A stretch of DNA of 64,000 bases, from positions 1-64,000 of the forward strand of contig NZ_JADNYK010000008.1 in NCBI RefSeq assembly GCF_017810075.1, written 5' to 3'. The translations under genes and the position numbers were made by a program. This stretch comes from Pseudozobellia sp. WGM2. GTDB taxonomy: Bacteria > Bacteroidota > Bacteroidia > Flavobacteriales > Flavobacteriaceae. Each line of letters opens with the position of its first letter. Position 1 is the first letter of the stretch. Below are positions 1 to 10,806 of the stretch, piece after piece. The notes under the pieces are model-generated. The model made no database searches. It saw only the letters and a list, made by a program, of their open reading frames with translations, and was not told the origin of the DNA.

Positions 1-1
1 T

Positions 2-649
2 AACGACCCGACCAATGAGATTACGGATGTTAACGACAACGGCGACGGTACAACAACGATTACCGATGTAAACGGTGGAACCGTAACGGTCGACAATGAT
101 GGAGTGGATAATGTTGATGATGCGGACAACGACCCGACCAATGAAATAACCGATGTCAATGACAACGGCGACGGCACAACGACCATCACCGATGTGAACG
201 GCGGAACCGTAACGGTCGACAATGACGGAGTCGATAATGTGGACGATGCCGATAACGACCCGACCAATGAGATTACGGATGTTAACGACAACGGCGACGG
301 TACAACAACGATTACCGATGTAAACGGTGGAACCGTAACGGTCGACAATGACGGGGTCGATAACGTGGACGATGCGGACAACGATCCGACCAATGAGATT
401 ACCGATGTTAACGATAATGGAGACGGCACCACGACCATCACCGATGTAAATGGTGGAACCGTAACGGTTGACAATGATGGAATTGATAACGTGGACGATG
501 CGGACAACGACCCAACGAACGAGATTACCGATGTTGACGATAATGGTGATGGCACAACGACCATCACCGATGTAAATGGTGGAACCGTAACAGTGGACAA
601 TGACGGAGTCGATAATGTTGACGATGCGGACAACGACCCGACCAATGAA
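2..649 (+). repeat. Tandem 126-bp coding repeat (five copies plus partial)
   Basis: The landmark aacgacccg recurs at 2, 128, 254, 380 (one base changed), 506 (changed) and 632, an exact 126-bp period (42 codons). Copies differ mostly at synonymous sites. The array continues upstream of the window. Confidence 0.95.
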
Positions 650-3319
650 TATAATACTGGAAGTGGGATTACCGCGGGTAGCCTTGAGCTGACCGATGGT
701 GGAGGAACAGAATCTGTAGATTTAATCAGTGGTGATGCCAACAATGATATTGCTTTTGGATCTGACGGAGCACTTTATTTAAATGTAGCATCCGTAACCA
801 TTTCAGAGACGATTACCACATTGGCGGATAATGGCGATGGTAGTTTTACATATACGAACGAGAACGGAGCCCCCGTTTCTTTTCAGGCATCTACTATTAC
901 CGATAATGGTGATGGAACATCGACAATCAACCTTGCCGATGGCGGAACCGTAACGGTGGACAATGATGGGGTCGACAACGTGGACGACGCGGACAACGAC
1001 CCGACCAATGAAATAGAGTTGCCAACAGGAGGAAATAATGGTCAAGTACTGTCGACAGATGGTACAGGTACATATTCTTGGATTGATCCAGATACAGGCC
1101 CTCAAGGTCCGCAAGGAGAAGTTGGTCCTCAAGGCCCGCAGGGAGATGCCGGAGCAACAGGCACACAGGGTCCACAGGGTGACGTAGGTCCCCAAGGCCC
1201 ACAAGGAGATACCGGAGCAACAGGAGCACAAGGTCCGCAAGGTGAAGTTGGCCCACAAGGTCCGCAGGGAGATACCGGTGCAACAGGAGCCCAAGGTCCA
1301 CAAGGCCCACAGGGAGATACAGGAGCAACCGGAGCTCAAGGTCCGCAAGGAGAAGTTGGTCCTCAAGGTCCTCAAGGTGATACCGGAGCAACAGGAGCAC
1401 AAGGTCCACAAGGCCCACAGGGTGAGGTAGGTCCTCAAGGTCCGCAAGGAGAAACAGGCCCACAAGGTCCACAAGGTGAAGTTGGCCCACAAGGCCCGCA
1501 GGGAGATACCGGTGCAACAGGAGCCCAAGGTCCACAAGGTGAAGTTGGCCCACAAGGCCCGCAGGGAGATACCGGTGCAACAGGAGCCCAAGGTCCACAA
1601 GGTGAAGTTGGTCCACAAGGCCCACAAGGTGATACCGGAGCAACGGGAGCGCAAGGTCCACAAGGTGAAGTTGGCCCACAAGGTCCACAGGGAGATACTG
1701 GAGCAACCGGAGCGCAAGGTCCGCAAGGAGAAGTCGGTCCTCAAGGTCCACAAGGAGATACCGGAGCAACGGGAGCGCAAGGTCCGCAAGGAGATACCGG
1801 AGCAACAGGAGCCCAGGGTCCACAGGGTGACGTAGGTCCCCAAGGCCCACAAGGTGAAGTCGGTCCTCAAGGTCCACAGGGAGATACAGGAGCAACAGGA
1901 GCTCAAGGAGAAGTTGGTCCACAGGGTCCTCAAGGTGATACCGGAGCAACAGGAGCACAAGGTCCGCAAGGTGAAGTTGGTCCACAGGGTCCTCAAGGTG
2001 ATACCGGAGCAACAGGAGCACAAGGTCCGCAAGGAGAAGTTGGTCCTCAAGGTCCACAAGGAGATACGGGAGAAACAGGTCCCCAAGGCCCACAAGGAGA
2101 TACCGGTGCAACAGGAGCCCAAGGTCCGCAAGGAGATACCGGAGCAACCGGAGCACAAGGAGATACGGGAGCAACAGGAGCGCAAGGTCCGCAAGGTGAA
2201 GTTGGCCCACAAGGTCCACAAGGAGATACAGGAGCACAAGGTCCGCAAGGAGAAACAGGTCCACAAGGTCCACAAGGTCCACAGGGAGATACCGGAGCAA
2301 CCGGAGCGCAAGGTCCACAAGGAGAAGTTGGTCCACAAGGCCCACAAGGAGATACGGGAGCAACAGGAGCCCAAGGTCCACAAGGAGAAACAGGTCCACA
2401 AGGTGATACCGGAGCACAAGGTCCACAAGGTGACGTAGGTCCCCAAGGCCCACAAGGAGATACCGGAGCAACAGGAGCAACCGGAGCTCAAGGTCCGCAG
2501 GGAGATACCGGAGCAACCGGAGCACAAGGTCCACAAGGTGAAACAGGTCCACAAGGTCCACAAGGTGAAGTTGGTCCTCAAGGTCCACAGGGAGATACCG
2601 GTGCAACAGGAGCCCAAGGTCCACAAGGAGAAGTTGGCCCGCAAGGTCCGCAGGGAGATGTAGGTCCAGCAGGTGATCCAGCAACGGATGACCAAACATT
2701 ATCATCCAATGGCAATGCAGGTCATATAGCCATCTCTGGTGGGAACGCAATTACCTTAAATGTGAACGATGCGGATTCAGACCCAGGAAACGAATACAAT
2801 ACAGCTTTTGGAGTTGTTGGAAACAACCTAAGGCTAACTGATGGTGGAGGAAACCTAAATGTTCCTTTATCCGATATAGGTTCAGATGACCAATTTGATG
2901 ACGAAGTTCCCTTAAGAACACCAATTGATGTTGATGAGGGTGGTGAAGCTTCTCCGACCGCCGAGACCAATGTACAAGAGGTGATTAATGCAATCGCTCC
3001 GATAACATCAAAGGCAGCTAGAATATTCTACCCGCCGTCAATTGCTGTAGATGCTTCAACTAATGGCACATTTACAATTGACCTTTATGCTCAATATATT
3101 GCGCAATATGGTAGTCCAACAGTAGCTAGTGCCGGTGCGCCTGCTGCGCTTCCTACTTATGGTGCGACTGAATTGTATTATTACGTTACGTACGCAGATC
3201 CAACAGTATTTAATACGGGAAGCATGATTATTAATGGCGATGGAGAGTTGACCTATGAGATAATCGGGCAACCAGCGGACTATAATGCATTGATTAATGT
3301 AGTCTTTATGGTGAAATAA
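2..3319 (+). CDS. Giant repetitive collagen-like surface protein (5' truncated)
   Basis: The frame is open at the window edge, so the true start and any signal peptide lie upstream; about 1,105 residues are visible. Seen: five tandem 42-residue Asp/Asn/Thr-rich repeats with DNGDG-type loops; a non-repetitive spacer and one diverged copy; an unbroken Gly-X-Y tract of about 528 residues built from GPQ, GEV, GDT and GAT triplets; and a C-terminal region of about 210 residues ending in a beta-rich stretch. Prokaryotic collagen-like tracts form trimeric rods on cell surfaces, and the Asp-rich loops could bind calcium. No T9SS sorting domain is recognisable at the C-terminus, but the next two genes encode a type B T9SS cargo protein and a PorP/SprF protein, so I infer a secreted or surface adhesin. 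The last residues may be a trimerisation or anchoring head. Confidence 0.8.
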   Translation, partial: NDPTNEITDVNDNGDGTTTITDVNGGTVTVDNDGVDNVDDADNDPTNEITDVNDNGDGTTTITDVNGGTVTVDNDGVDNVDDADNDPTNEITDVNDNGDGTTTITDVNGGTVTVDNDGVDNVDDADNDPTNEITDVNDNGDGTTTITDVNGGTVTVDNDGIDNVDDADNDPTNEITDVDDNGDGTTTITDVNGGTVTVDNDGVDNVDDADNDPTNEYNTGSGITAGSLELTDGGGTESVDLISGDANNDIAFGSDGALYLNVASVTISETITTLADNGDGSFTYTNENGAPVSFQASTITDNGDGTSTINLADGGTVTVDNDGVDNVDDADNDPTNEIELPTGGNNGQVLSTDGTGTYSWIDPDTGPQGPQGEVGPQGPQGDAGATGTQGPQGDVGPQGPQGDTGATGAQGPQGEVGPQGPQGDTGATGAQGPQGPQGDTGATGAQGPQGEVGPQGPQGDTGATGAQGPQGPQGEVGPQGPQGETGPQGPQGEVGPQGPQGDTGATGAQGPQGEVGPQGPQGDTGATGAQGPQGEVGPQGPQGDTGATGAQGPQGEVGPQGPQGDTGATGAQGPQGEVGPQGPQGDTGATGAQGPQGDTGATGAQGPQGDVGPQGPQGEVGPQGPQGDTGATGAQGEVGPQGPQGDTGATGAQGPQGEVGPQGPQGDTGATGAQGPQGEVGPQGPQGDTGETGPQGPQGDTGATGAQGPQGDTGATGAQGDTGATGAQGPQGEVGPQGPQGDTGAQGPQGETGPQGPQGPQGDTGATGAQGPQGEVGPQGPQGDTGATGAQGPQGETGPQGDTGAQGPQGDVGPQGPQGDTGATGATGAQGPQGDTGATGAQGPQGETGPQGPQGEVGPQGPQGDTGATGAQGPQGEVGPQGPQGDVGPAGDPATDDQTLSSNGNAGHIAISGGNAITLNVNDADSDPGNEYNTAFGVVGNNLRLTDGGGNLNVPLSDIGSDDQFDDEVPLRTPIDVDEGGEASPTAETNVQEVINAIAPITSKAARIFYPPSIAVDASTNGTFTIDLYAQYIAQYGSPTVASAGAPAALPTYGATELYYYVTYADPTVFNTGSMIINGDGELTYEIIGQPADYNALINVVFMVK
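902..1015 (+). repeat. Isolated diverged copy of the 126-bp repeat
   Basis: Encodes the same DNGDGT...[16 protein letters not shown] pattern as the upstream array, separated from it by about 250 bp of unique sequence. It links the Asp-rich stalk to the collagen-like tract. Confidence 0.8.
1097..2680 (+). repeat. Collagen-like Gly-X-Y coding tract (176 triplets)
   Basis: Every third codon is Gly from 1097 to 2680 without interruption. X is mostly Pro, Glu, Asp or Ala and Y mostly Gln, Val or Thr; Pro is essentially absent from Y, as expected where proline hydroxylation is lacking. The 9-bp and longer subrepeats make the tract prone to length change and to assembly error. Confidence 0.95.
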
Positions 3320-3342
3320 TATATAAATAGCTCAAGACCGAT

Positions 3343-5358
3343 TTGAAAGCCACCTTAACATATAAATCCCTATTCCTCGGTGTCGTTTTTACGATGCTTG
3401 GGATTTTTGTTTCCCAAGCGCAATTTTTATTACAAGCCCCTAGTGCAGGTGATGAGACAAATTATCGCTGGTACGAGGCTACCGACCCTAGCACGGTCTT
3501 GGGTACCGACTCATTTTATGAGGCTTCTGAGCGTGGGGTTTACTATGCTACTTATGATGGTACGCTTTGTGGCAAAAATGCAACGGGCTATTTTATCATT
3601 ACGAATTGCAATTCACCTTACAATGAGGTGACCTTAGATATTACTAGAAACCCGATACCTCCAGGAGCCACACTTACTTGGGTACCATCTGTTTCTGGAA
3701 ATCAGAATAGTCCTACTGTTATTGCAACTCAAACGGTTATGAAATACACGGCTACGATTAATAAAGCTGGCAATAGCAAGAGCCTTCCGAACTTTACGGT
3801 TGTTTGTATCGATGAATCGGCAACCTTGGTTGATGATCTGGTGAGTACTGATGAAGATTTGCCTGTAATTGTTAATGTATATGACAATGATTCAGACTTG
3901 CCCAATTCAGGTTCTCTGAATATTTCAAGTAATCCGGATAACGGTAGCGTAACAATCGATAATAATGGTACGCCCAACGACCCTACTGATGATATAGTTA
4001 CCTATACTCCGAACCCGAACTACAACGGGTCCGACTCTTTCAATTATACGGTGTGCAATACGTTTGGCGACTGTAGTACGGCCACGGTGAATGTGGATGT
4101 GAGGCCAATAGTAGACGCTATTGACGATGCCATTGCGACTACTGAAAATACCTCTATAGACATCGCTATTTTAGCTAATGATAATGATGTTCCTTCAAAC
4201 GGTTCGCTTTCGGTGGATCGTTCTTCAAATGGTAGTGTAGTAATTGACGATGCAGGTACCCCAAATGACCCTTCCGATGATACACTAACATATACCCCTG
4301 ACGATAACTATGTTGGGGCGGATACTTTTACCTATACACTATGTGATAGCCTATCAAACTGTAGTACGGCAACTGTTACTATTGTGGTTACGAATGCTGT
4401 TGATTTAGATGCAGATGACGACGGAATTCTTGACAATTTTGAAGATCTGAACCTTGATGGGGATAATGATCCATCTACCAACCCAACAGATAACGATGGT
4501 GATGGCATTGCAGATTATTTAGATATCGATAGTGACAATGATGGTATACCTGACAATGTAGAAGCACAATCTACCATAGGATATTTAGCCCCAAGTGGTC
4601 AAGACTTAAATGCTAATGGGTTGGATGATGCCTATGAAGCCAGTGGTAATTTAGGAATCATTCCTGAAGATACCGATGGTGATGGTCTTCCTGATTATGT
4701 AGATGAAGATAGTGATAATGATAATATTCCTGATAGAATAGAGGCCCATGACCACGATCAAGATGGTATACCCGAATTTGTCTTAATTGGATCTGATAAA
4801 GACAATGATGGTCTTGATGACGGCTATGAAGGTGAAACTGTTATTGACCGTGATGTTAACGATGAAATAGACGACCCTTATAATGACTTACCTAATACCG
4901 ACGGTGATGGCGAATCGAATTATCGAGATACCGACGACGACGACGACGGAATCGAGAGTAAAAATGAAGATATAAACATCGATGGAGATTATTCAAATGA
5001 TGATAGTGATAATGATGGCATTCCTGAATACTTGGAGCCGAACCGCGAAGAAGAGCAGATTGAAGTATTTAATGTAATTACACCCAATGGTGACGGAGTA
5101 CATGATGTTTTGACTATTTCAGGTCTGGAGAATTATCCTGATAATTCCATACACATTTATAATAGATGGGGAGTCATTGTGTACAGTACTCAAGCATACA
5201 ATACTCAAGGAAATACCTTTGATGGTACTTCAGAGGGTAGAGTTACGGTCGATGTAGACCGAAAACTGCCCGTAGGTACTTACTTCTATATTTTAGAGTA
5301 CAAAACCGATAATGGAGAAACTAAAAATTTATCCGGATATATTTATTTAAACCGATAG
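3343..5358 (+). CDS. T9SS type B cargo protein with Ig/cadherin-like and TSP3-like repeats
   Basis: 671 residues. The start is a TTG: an in-frame stop lies at 3328, no ATG precedes the signal peptide (about residues 1-27, ending SQAQ), and the first in-frame ATG would remove half of it. Order: a short Cys-containing module, two Big_9/cadherin-like domains (about 155-350) with the ...DNGTPNDPTDD...YTP pattern, a run of Asp-rich thrombospondin type 3-like calcium loops (about 355-560), and a C-terminal gliding-motility/CHU_C type B sorting domain (about 573-671, NVITPNGDG...IYNRWG). Such domains target proteins through T9SS. It sits 23 bp after the collagen-like gene and 5 bp before a PorP/SprF gene, so the three look co-transcribed. 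Residues 355-671 resemble the C-terminus of the gene at 6631. Confidence 0.85.
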   Translation: MKATLTYKSLFLGVVFTMLGIFVSQAQFLLQAPSAGDETNYRWYEATDPSTVLGTDSFYEASERGVYYATYDGTLCGKNATGYFIITNCNSPYNEVTLDITRNPIPPGATLTWVPSVSGNQNSPTVIATQTVMKYTATINKAGNSKSLPNFTVVCIDESATLVDDLVSTDEDLPVIVNVYDNDSDLPNSGSLNISSNPDNGSVTIDNNGTPNDPTDDIVTYTPNPNYNGSDSFNYTVCNTFGDCSTATVNVDVRPIVDAIDDAIATTENTSIDIAILANDNDVPSNGSLSVDRSSNGSVVIDDAGTPNDPSDDTLTYTPDDNYVGADTFTYTLCDSLSNCSTATVTIVVTNAVDLDADDDGILDNFEDLNLDGDNDPSTNPTDNDGDGIADYLDIDSDNDGIPDNVEAQSTIGYLAPSGQDLNANGLDDAYEASGNLGIIPEDTDGDGLPDYVDEDSDNDNIPDRIEAHDHDQDGIPEFVLIGSDKDNDGLDDGYEGETVIDRDVNDEIDDPYNDLPNTDGDGESNYRDTDDDDDGIESKNEDINIDGDYSNDDSDNDGIPEYLEPNREEEQIEVFNVITPNGDGVHDVLTISGLENYPDNSIHIYNRWGVIVYSTQAYNTQGNTFDGTSEGRVTVDVDRKLPVGTYFYILEYKTDNGETKNLSGYIYLNR

Positions 5359-5363
5359 TAAGA

Positions 5364-6314
5364 ATGAAGACCCCGAATCTAAATATCATTACAAATAAAT
5401 TATTGCTGTTCGTTATAGTATTGACTGCCGGATTAAATCAATTGACCGCCCAGCAAGACGCACAATATACGCAGTACATGTACAACACTGTGAGTGTAAA
5501 CCCGGGGTATGCGGGGTCACGGGGCAACCTTAGTGTTGCGGCCCTGCACCGATCACAATGGATCGGTCTTGATGGAGCGCCCATTACTCAAACCTTTAAT
5601 GTGCATTCTCCGATCGGGTATCGAGGGGTCGGATTAGGCTTGTCGATTGTTAACGATAAAATCGGACCAACTTCCGAGACATACTTCGATATTGATTTCT
5701 CGTATACGATATATACCTCTAATGAGGGTAGGTTAAGTTTCGGATTAAAAGCTTCGGCCCATTTATTGGATGTTCGATTTTCAGAGCTGAATCAAATTGC
5801 TCCAGATAACAGCTTACAAAATGATATAGACAATCAATTTTCGCCAAATTTCGGAGCTGGTATTTATTATCATAATGAAAGATTTTATGCTGGTATTTCG
5901 GTTCCTAGAATTTTACAGACCAAACATTTTCAAGAAGGTCCGGCACCTTCTACAGCCAAAGAGCAGATGAATTTTTATCTAATAACTGGCTATGTTTGGG
6001 ATTTAAGTTCAAACTTCAAGTTTAAACCAACAATTTTGTCAAAACTAGTTCAGGGAGCCCCTTTACAAGTAGACTTGTCGGCCAACTTTATGTTGAACGA
6101 GAAATTTATTCTAGGTGCGGCCTATCGTTGGGATGCCGCCTATAGCGGAATGTTCGGTTTCAATGTCTCTAATAAGTTTCTTATCGGTATAGCCTATGAT
6201 CGAGAAATAACCGAATTAGGTAATGCCGTATATAACGACGGCTCTTTCGAAGTCATATTTCGATACGACTTTATATCGACTCAGGGCAATTTAAAATCTC
6301 CTCGGTTCTTCTAA
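5364..6314 (+). CDS. PorP/SprF family outer-membrane protein
   Basis: 316 residues with a signal peptide (cleavage near LTAQ), followed by the family hallmark QDAQYTQYMYN and NPGYAGSRG, then alternating beta strands typical of a PorP/SprF barrel of usual length. SprF is needed for secretion or attachment of the adhesin SprB, and family members are commonly encoded directly after a type B cargo gene. Its 5-bp spacing from the cargo gene upstream fits that role: it is likely the dedicated outer-membrane partner of the preceding adhesins. The exact client is inferred from position only. Confidence 0.9.
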   Translation: MKTPNLNIITNKLLLFVIVLTAGLNQLTAQQDAQYTQYMYNTVSVNPGYAGSRGNLSVAALHRSQWIGLDGAPITQTFNVHSPIGYRGVGLGLSIVNDKIGPTSETYFDIDFSYTIYTSNEGRLSFGLKASAHLLDVRFSELNQIAPDNSLQNDIDNQFSPNFGAGIYYHNERFYAGISVPRILQTKHFQEGPAPSTAKEQMNFYLITGYVWDLSSNFKFKPTILSKLVQGAPLQVDLSANFMLNEKFILGAAYRWDAAYSGMFGFNVSNKFLIGIAYDREITELGNAVYNDGSFEVIFRYDFISTQGNLKSPRFF

Positions 6315-6630
6315 AAATTTATTAGCTTCTATTTGTATTTAATAGGATGATTCTAAGTATAAAGTAAGGTGCTTAAAGTCATAGCAGTTGATTGATGGCA
6401 TCAATATATAAACTAATGGGAAGTATGATAATGATTTGTAGTTTATCCCGTTTGTCAATCCCATTGTCTATATAGGGATTTCCTTACTTTCTTTTAAAGC
6501 GCTTTGAGAGTGCTCCAAGGCGATAAATATGTACGTATAACGTATATTCTCCCGTTTGGGCAAGTATGAAATTATCTTTGCATCAGAATAGGTCCCAAAT
6601 CTATTCCATGCATATATAAACGCTTAGCTC
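6315..6630. other. Intergenic region, 316 bp
   Basis: AT-rich, no ORF of note and no convincing terminator hairpin. The only recognisable signal is a -7 element at 6573-6580 before the next gene. Confidence 0.6.
6573..6580 (+). promoter_or_regulatory. Candidate promoter -7 element TATCTTTG
   Basis: Exact match to Bacteroidota TAnnTTTG, 50 bp before the ATG at 6631. No clear TTG -33 element at the usual spacing. Confidence 0.45.
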
Positions 6631-9600
6631 ATGAAGAGTACCTACACTTTAGTTACCTATTTTAGAATTATATTTTTTCTTGGTGTAACCTTATTCACGA
6701 CAGTTCAGCTTTTAGGCCAGGCCAATTCGATTAGAACGGGCGTAACCTTCAATTGGGCAGATACGCAGGCTACTGTAAGTGATGCTGCTAACCTACAATC
6801 TATTAGCATTGACGGGGTTGAGTATAGTACTTTCGTTGTGCCTTCAACTTACGAGATGACCAGGGTAGGCCCAGGCGGTGATGGCGAAAATAATATATGG
6901 TTGAATGGTTCTCGAGTTGTGAGTGGCAGCGATGACCCAAATTGGGAATCTGGGGCGTTAAACGCCTATCAGTCGCTAAATTTAAATCATTATTTTCAAT
7001 CGGATAGTACGGGAGATAATTTCTGTGGAGACTACACGGTTCTTGCTACGACCAATGCTCAAATGCAGACCATTTCTTATAACCCCGGTATACCATCGAA
7101 CCCCGATGGAGTCATTGCCATTACTGAACGGGGCGGTAACAATTGTATGTATGTTGAGTTGCACGGCATGCCAGCAGGTGGTGGGGCGGAACAATTACTG
7201 GGTAGAACATTTGTTCGAAATGAGACTAATCTGACCGGTGTGCTACCTCAAGCTGCACCCACGGCGAATAGCGATTATTGGAGTAGTGGTAGAAATAACG
7301 AGAACAATCAAATAATTGGTGTAGCCTTATATGAGTTATCTGAGCTTGCCCCGGTGGGCTCCATTATAACCTCTATCAGATATATGGGAGCAACGACTGA
7401 TCATGGCGACGGAAAGTTCTTTTTGATGCAGACCTATGCTGAAGATGACAGTTTACGAATAAAATTAGATCGTGAGGGCAATGGTGATATTGCCGCCAAC
7501 GATTTGGTGCCAGATGGTAGTACCTATACATTGACTTCAGGCCCATCCAACGGAACATTGATTTTTAATTCCAATGGAAATTTCAACTATATACCCAATG
7601 CCGGTTTTACGGGTAACGATACCTTTGAATATGAAGTTTGTCTGCCAGCACCCAATACAGGGGTGTGCGATACCGGTACGGCTATCATCGTGATTAAATT
7701 AGAAGCAATTTTCGATAGTGCAAATGTGGTGAACAACTCAACCGACAATAGTATCAATGTTCTTCAAAACGATAATTTTGGTAGTGCTGGCCCAAGACCG
7801 AATAATGCCATTACTAATTTCACTTTGCCTACTAATGGAACGATAGCTTTACAGGATAATGGTACTATAAACGATTCTTTTGATGACTATTTTACTTATA
7901 CGCCGAATACCGATTTCGTCGGTACTGATTTTTTCAGCTACGAAATTACCGATGCCAGTGGTAGCACAGATATAACTTCTGTTTATATCACCACTGATTA
8001 TGATACGGATAACGATTTAGTGGACAATAGAACAGATTTAGATGATGATAATGATGGTATTATAGATGGTGACGAGTCATTGGATTGTATTGATGATGAT
8101 TATTTTGCATGGGAGTTTAACGCCCCAGTAGGCACAAGGGAAAGTGATTTTGTTCAGAACCCATCGATTAATTCATGGCTTATTTCGAATACAGGTAGTA
8201 TCTCTACGGGTATAGGTATAGATGGTAATTCACCTGCCTCAGAATTACAGATCAGTAATATTGATGCAATTACCTATGAAGAAGCAGTGTTACAAAATGA
8301 ATATGTAGAGGTCGATTTTACAACGGCAGACGGATTAATAAACCCGGTAATAGAGCGTATTGGTCTAAATTGGTTTCAAAATTCTGATGGAACCACTGTG
8401 GGCCATTCGTATGATGTGGCCCTTGAGATTTCTAATGATGGTTTTGTTACATCTATGTCTTTGTATTCTGATATCCGAATTCATTATCCTTCAGACGGGG
8501 TTTCTGAATTTTTTGATATAATGCCTTCAGGTTCTCAATTTAATTTAGAGGAAAATACTACTTATACTTTACGGGTCTATACTTACAATCAACAGAATGA
8601 TGGTAACGTAGCTTATTCTGTATTTGATGACTTTACAGTACGGGTTTCTAGTTGTCAAGAACAAAATAGCGATAGTGACGGTATTGCCGACCATTTAGAT
8701 TTAGATAGTGATAATGATGGTTGTGGCGATGCCATAGAGGCTGGCCATGAAGATGCTGATGGCGATTTATATTTGGGGAGTTCTCCAATTTCGGTAAATG
8801 TAGATGGATTGGTTCTAGGTCAAGGAGGTTACAGTGGTTCGTCAGATTCAGTGGTAACCCCAAATGGGGTAGCGGTGACGATAAATTCTTCTCCCAACGA
8901 CCAACAAATACCAATCGCCGGGAATGCTATTTTTTCGGCAAACGTAAGCGGTTCTACGCTTTCCTATGTGTGGGAAGTAAGCACTGATTCCGGTACTTGG
9001 AGCCAGATAGCGAATGGCGGAATTTATGCCGGTGCGAACACGACTGAACTCTCGTTGTCAAATGTTCCGGTAACAGAAAGCGGAAATCAATATAGATTGG
9101 TAGCGACAAGTGCAGATAATCTCTGCCAACCTATTGCGGTGTCAGATAGTGCCATTTTAATTGTTGGAGAGGGTTCACCCGACACTCTAGATAGCGATGG
9201 TGATGGAATTACCGATAGTTTCGAAGACTTGAATTTAGATGGTGACGATAATCCGGCAACAAACCCAACCAATTCCGATAACGATGAATATCCTGATTAT
9301 TTAGATATCGATAGTGATAATGATGGTATACCTGATAATGTAGAGGCCCAGACTACTTCAGATTACATTCCTCCCAGTAATCGAGATGAAAATGATAATG
9401 GATTAGATGATGCCTATGAAAATGATGGTATGCAGGGGCTGATACCTGTTAATTCAGATGGTGAAGATATGCCCGATTATTTGGATCTTGATAGTGACAA
9501 CGATAATATTTTAGATTCTATCGAGGCACACGATCATAATCACGATGGCATACCCGATGTAGTATTTATTGGATCTGATAAAGATGATGATGGGCTTGAT

Positions 9601-10131
9601 GATGGCTATGAAGGTGAAGAAATGATAGATGTTGACATCAATGATGAAATTGACAATCCAATACTTGATTTGCCGAACACTGATGGTGATGAAGAATCAG
9701 ATTATCGAGATATTGACGATGATGGTGATGGTATTATGAGTAGAGATGAAGATGCCAATACTGATGGTGATTATTCTAATGACGATGAAAATGGAAATGG
9801 AAGACCTGATTACTTAGAGGCCCCATATACAGATGTAATTGTATACAACGTAGTAACTCCTAATGGAGATAACTTACACGATTACTTGACCATCACAGGT
9901 TTGGATGAGCGACCTGAAAATCATTTGCAGATATACAATCGATGGGGCATTTTGCTTTACGAAACCGAATCATACGACACATCTGGTAATCAATTTATAG
10001 GTATGACATCTGATCAGCTGTCGGAAGGTGTTGAAGAAAGACTTCCTTCAGGTACTTACTTTTATCTCTTTAATTACGAAGATACCGACGGTACACATAA
10101 AATGCTCAAAGGTTACCTCTACCTTAACTAG
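6631..10131 (+). CDS. Large T9SS type B cargo protein (cadherin-like, TSP3-like repeats)
   Basis: 1,166 residues. Signal peptide about 1-31 (ends LLGQ). The N-terminal 270 residues form an unrecognised beta-rich domain, followed by two Big_9/cadherin-like domains ([16 protein letters not shown] and a [13 protein letters not shown] region), an Asp-rich calcium-loop stretch, a lectin/CBM-like insertion (about 490-670), an Ig-like module around 750-850, a second Asp-rich stretch (about 855-1060) and a CHU_C type B sorting domain (about 1068-1166, VVTPNGDN...IYNRWG). The Asp-rich stretch and sorting domain match the protein encoded at 3343 closely in order and wording, indicating duplication. It has its own upstream promoter-like element, so it may be expressed separately from the PorP/SprF unit. 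Substrate or adhesion target unknown. Confidence 0.85.
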   Translation: MKSTYTLVTYFRIIFFLGVTLFTTVQLLGQANSIRTGVTFNWADTQATVSDAANLQSISIDGVEYSTFVVPSTYEMTRVGPGGDGENNIWLNGSRVVSGSDDPNWESGALNAYQSLNLNHYFQSDSTGDNFCGDYTVLATTNAQMQTISYNPGIPSNPDGVIAITERGGNNCMYVELHGMPAGGGAEQLLGRTFVRNETNLTGVLPQAAPTANSDYWSSGRNNENNQIIGVALYELSELAPVGSIITSIRYMGATTDHGDGKFFLMQTYAEDDSLRIKLDREGNGDIAANDLVPDGSTYTLTSGPSNGTLIFNSNGNFNYIPNAGFTGNDTFEYEVCLPAPNTGVCDTGTAIIVIKLEAIFDSANVVNNSTDNSINVLQNDNFGSAGPRPNNAITNFTLPTNGTIALQDNGTINDSFDDYFTYTPNTDFVGTDFFSYEITDASGSTDITSVYITTDYDTDNDLVDNRTDLDDDNDGIIDGDESLDCIDDDYFAWEFNAPVGTRESDFVQNPSINSWLISNTGSISTGIGIDGNSPASELQISNIDAITYEEAVLQNEYVEVDFTTADGLINPVIERIGLNWFQNSDGTTVGHSYDVALEISNDGFVTSMSLYSDIRIHYPSDGVSEFFDIMPSGSQFNLEENTTYTLRVYTYNQQNDGNVAYSVFDDFTVRVSSCQEQNSDSDGIADHLDLDSDNDGCGDAIEAGHEDADGDLYLGSSPISVNVDGLVLGQGGYSGSSDSVVTPNGVAVTINSSPNDQQIPIAGNAIFSANVSGSTLSYVWEVSTDSGTWSQIANGGIYAGANTTELSLSNVPVTESGNQYRLVATSADNLCQPIAVSDSAILIVGEGSPDTLDSDGDGITDSFEDLNLDGDDNPATNPTNSDNDEYPDYLDIDSDNDGIPDNVEAQTTSDYIPPSNRDENDNGLDDAYENDGMQGLIPVNSDGEDMPDYLDLDSDNDNILDSIEAHDHNHDGIPDVVFIGSDKDDDGLDDGYEGEEMIDVDINDEIDNPILDLPNTDGDEESDYRDIDDDGDGIMSRDEDANTDGDYSNDDENGNGRPDYLEAPYTDVIVYNVVTPNGDNLHDYLTITGLDERPENHLQIYNRWGILLYETESYDTSGNQFIGMTSDQLSEGVEERLPSGTYFYLFNYEDTDGTHKMLKGYLYLN

Positions 10132-10219
10132 TTGTAGAGAGATATACTGCTTTAGATGTTGTTACAGGCCATTAACTATATTTTATAGTCCTCTTTTTAT
10201 ATTACTTGCTCAAAGGTGT

Positions 10220-10227
10220 TATTTTTG
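10220..10227 (+). promoter_or_regulatory. Promoter -7 element TATTTTTG, sets idi start
   Basis: Exact TAnnTTTG match 15 bp before ATG 10243. It lies inside a longer open frame starting at 10216, which argues that 10243 is the real start. Confidence 0.55.
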
Positions 10228-10242
10228 TGTAAAGCGCATTCT

Positions 10243-10806
10243 ATGCGTTTTACTAAACAATTGCATTTGAAAGAAGAACAAGTAATCTTGGTAGACCAAG
10301 AAGATAATCAAATAGGCACTATGCCTAAAATGGAAGCCCATGAAAAGGCGCTTTTACATCGGGCTTTTTCCGTTTTTATTATGAACGGTAAGGGTGAGAC
10401 CATGCTTCAGCAAAGGGCGGCACACAAATATCACTCTCCTTTATTATGGACCAATACCTGTTGTAGTCATCAAAGGGAAGGTGAACTTAATATTGAGGCG
10501 GGTAAGAGAAGGTTACAAGAAGAAATGGGGTTCGTAGCAGAACTTAAAGAACTATTTTCTTTTACGTATAAGGCCGCCTTTGATAACGGACTTACCGAGC
10601 ATGAATTTGACCATGTTATGATGGGCGACTTTGAGGGCGAACCCAATATTAATCCTGATGAGGTCGCCGATTGGAAATGGATGAGGCCAGAAGACATCAA
10701 GTCTGATATGCAGAACAATCCTGAAATATATACAGAATGGTTCAAAATCATATTTGAAAAATTTTATAGTTATATTTCTCAAAAACCACTGGGCGATGAA
10801 GGTTAA
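10243..10806 (+). CDS. idi: Isopentenyl-diphosphate delta-isomerase (type 1)
   Basis: 187 residues from ATG 10243. Interconverts isopentenyl and dimethylallyl diphosphate in isoprenoid synthesis; cytoplasmic Nudix-fold, metal-dependent. Visible family residues: HRAFSVFI (metal-binding His), TNTCCSH with the catalytic Cys and a metal His, the Nudix-like stretch AGKRRLQEEMGF, and EHEFDHV with the paired Glu. The frame is open from 10216, but that codon precedes the -7 element and adds residues absent from the usual family N-terminus. The stop overlaps the start of the next gene by 11 bp, so idi heads a four-gene operon. Confidence 0.92.
   Translation: MRFTKQLHLKEEQVILVDQEDNQIGTMPKMEAHEKALLHRAFSVFIMNGKGETMLQQRAAHKYHSPLLWTNTCCSHQREGELNIEAGKRRLQEEMGFVAELKELFSFTYKAAFDNGLTEHEFDHVMMGDFEGEPNINPDEVADWKWMRPEDIKSDMQNNPEIYTEWFKIIFEKFYSYISQKPLGDEG

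Noticed and set aside
1242-2438. Plus-strand offset frames rich in Lys, His, Val and Gln
   Set aside because: Shadow frames of the Gly-X-Y tract, with the same periodicity and no start context.
2-2680. CRISPR-like periodicity
   Set aside because: Repeats are contiguous, in frame and coding, with no unique spacers.
803-2750. Two long minus-strand open frames (about 630 and 607 codons) opposite the collagen-like gene
   Set aside because: They arise because the GPQ/GDT/GAT codon pattern lacks stops in the reverse frames; their translations are low-complexity Leu/Trp/Ser strings mirroring the repeats.
10754-10795. Upstream extension of the PTPS gene by 14 codons
   Set aside because: The added residues are encoded wholly within idi and the family starts at MKVKVSRKAHF.
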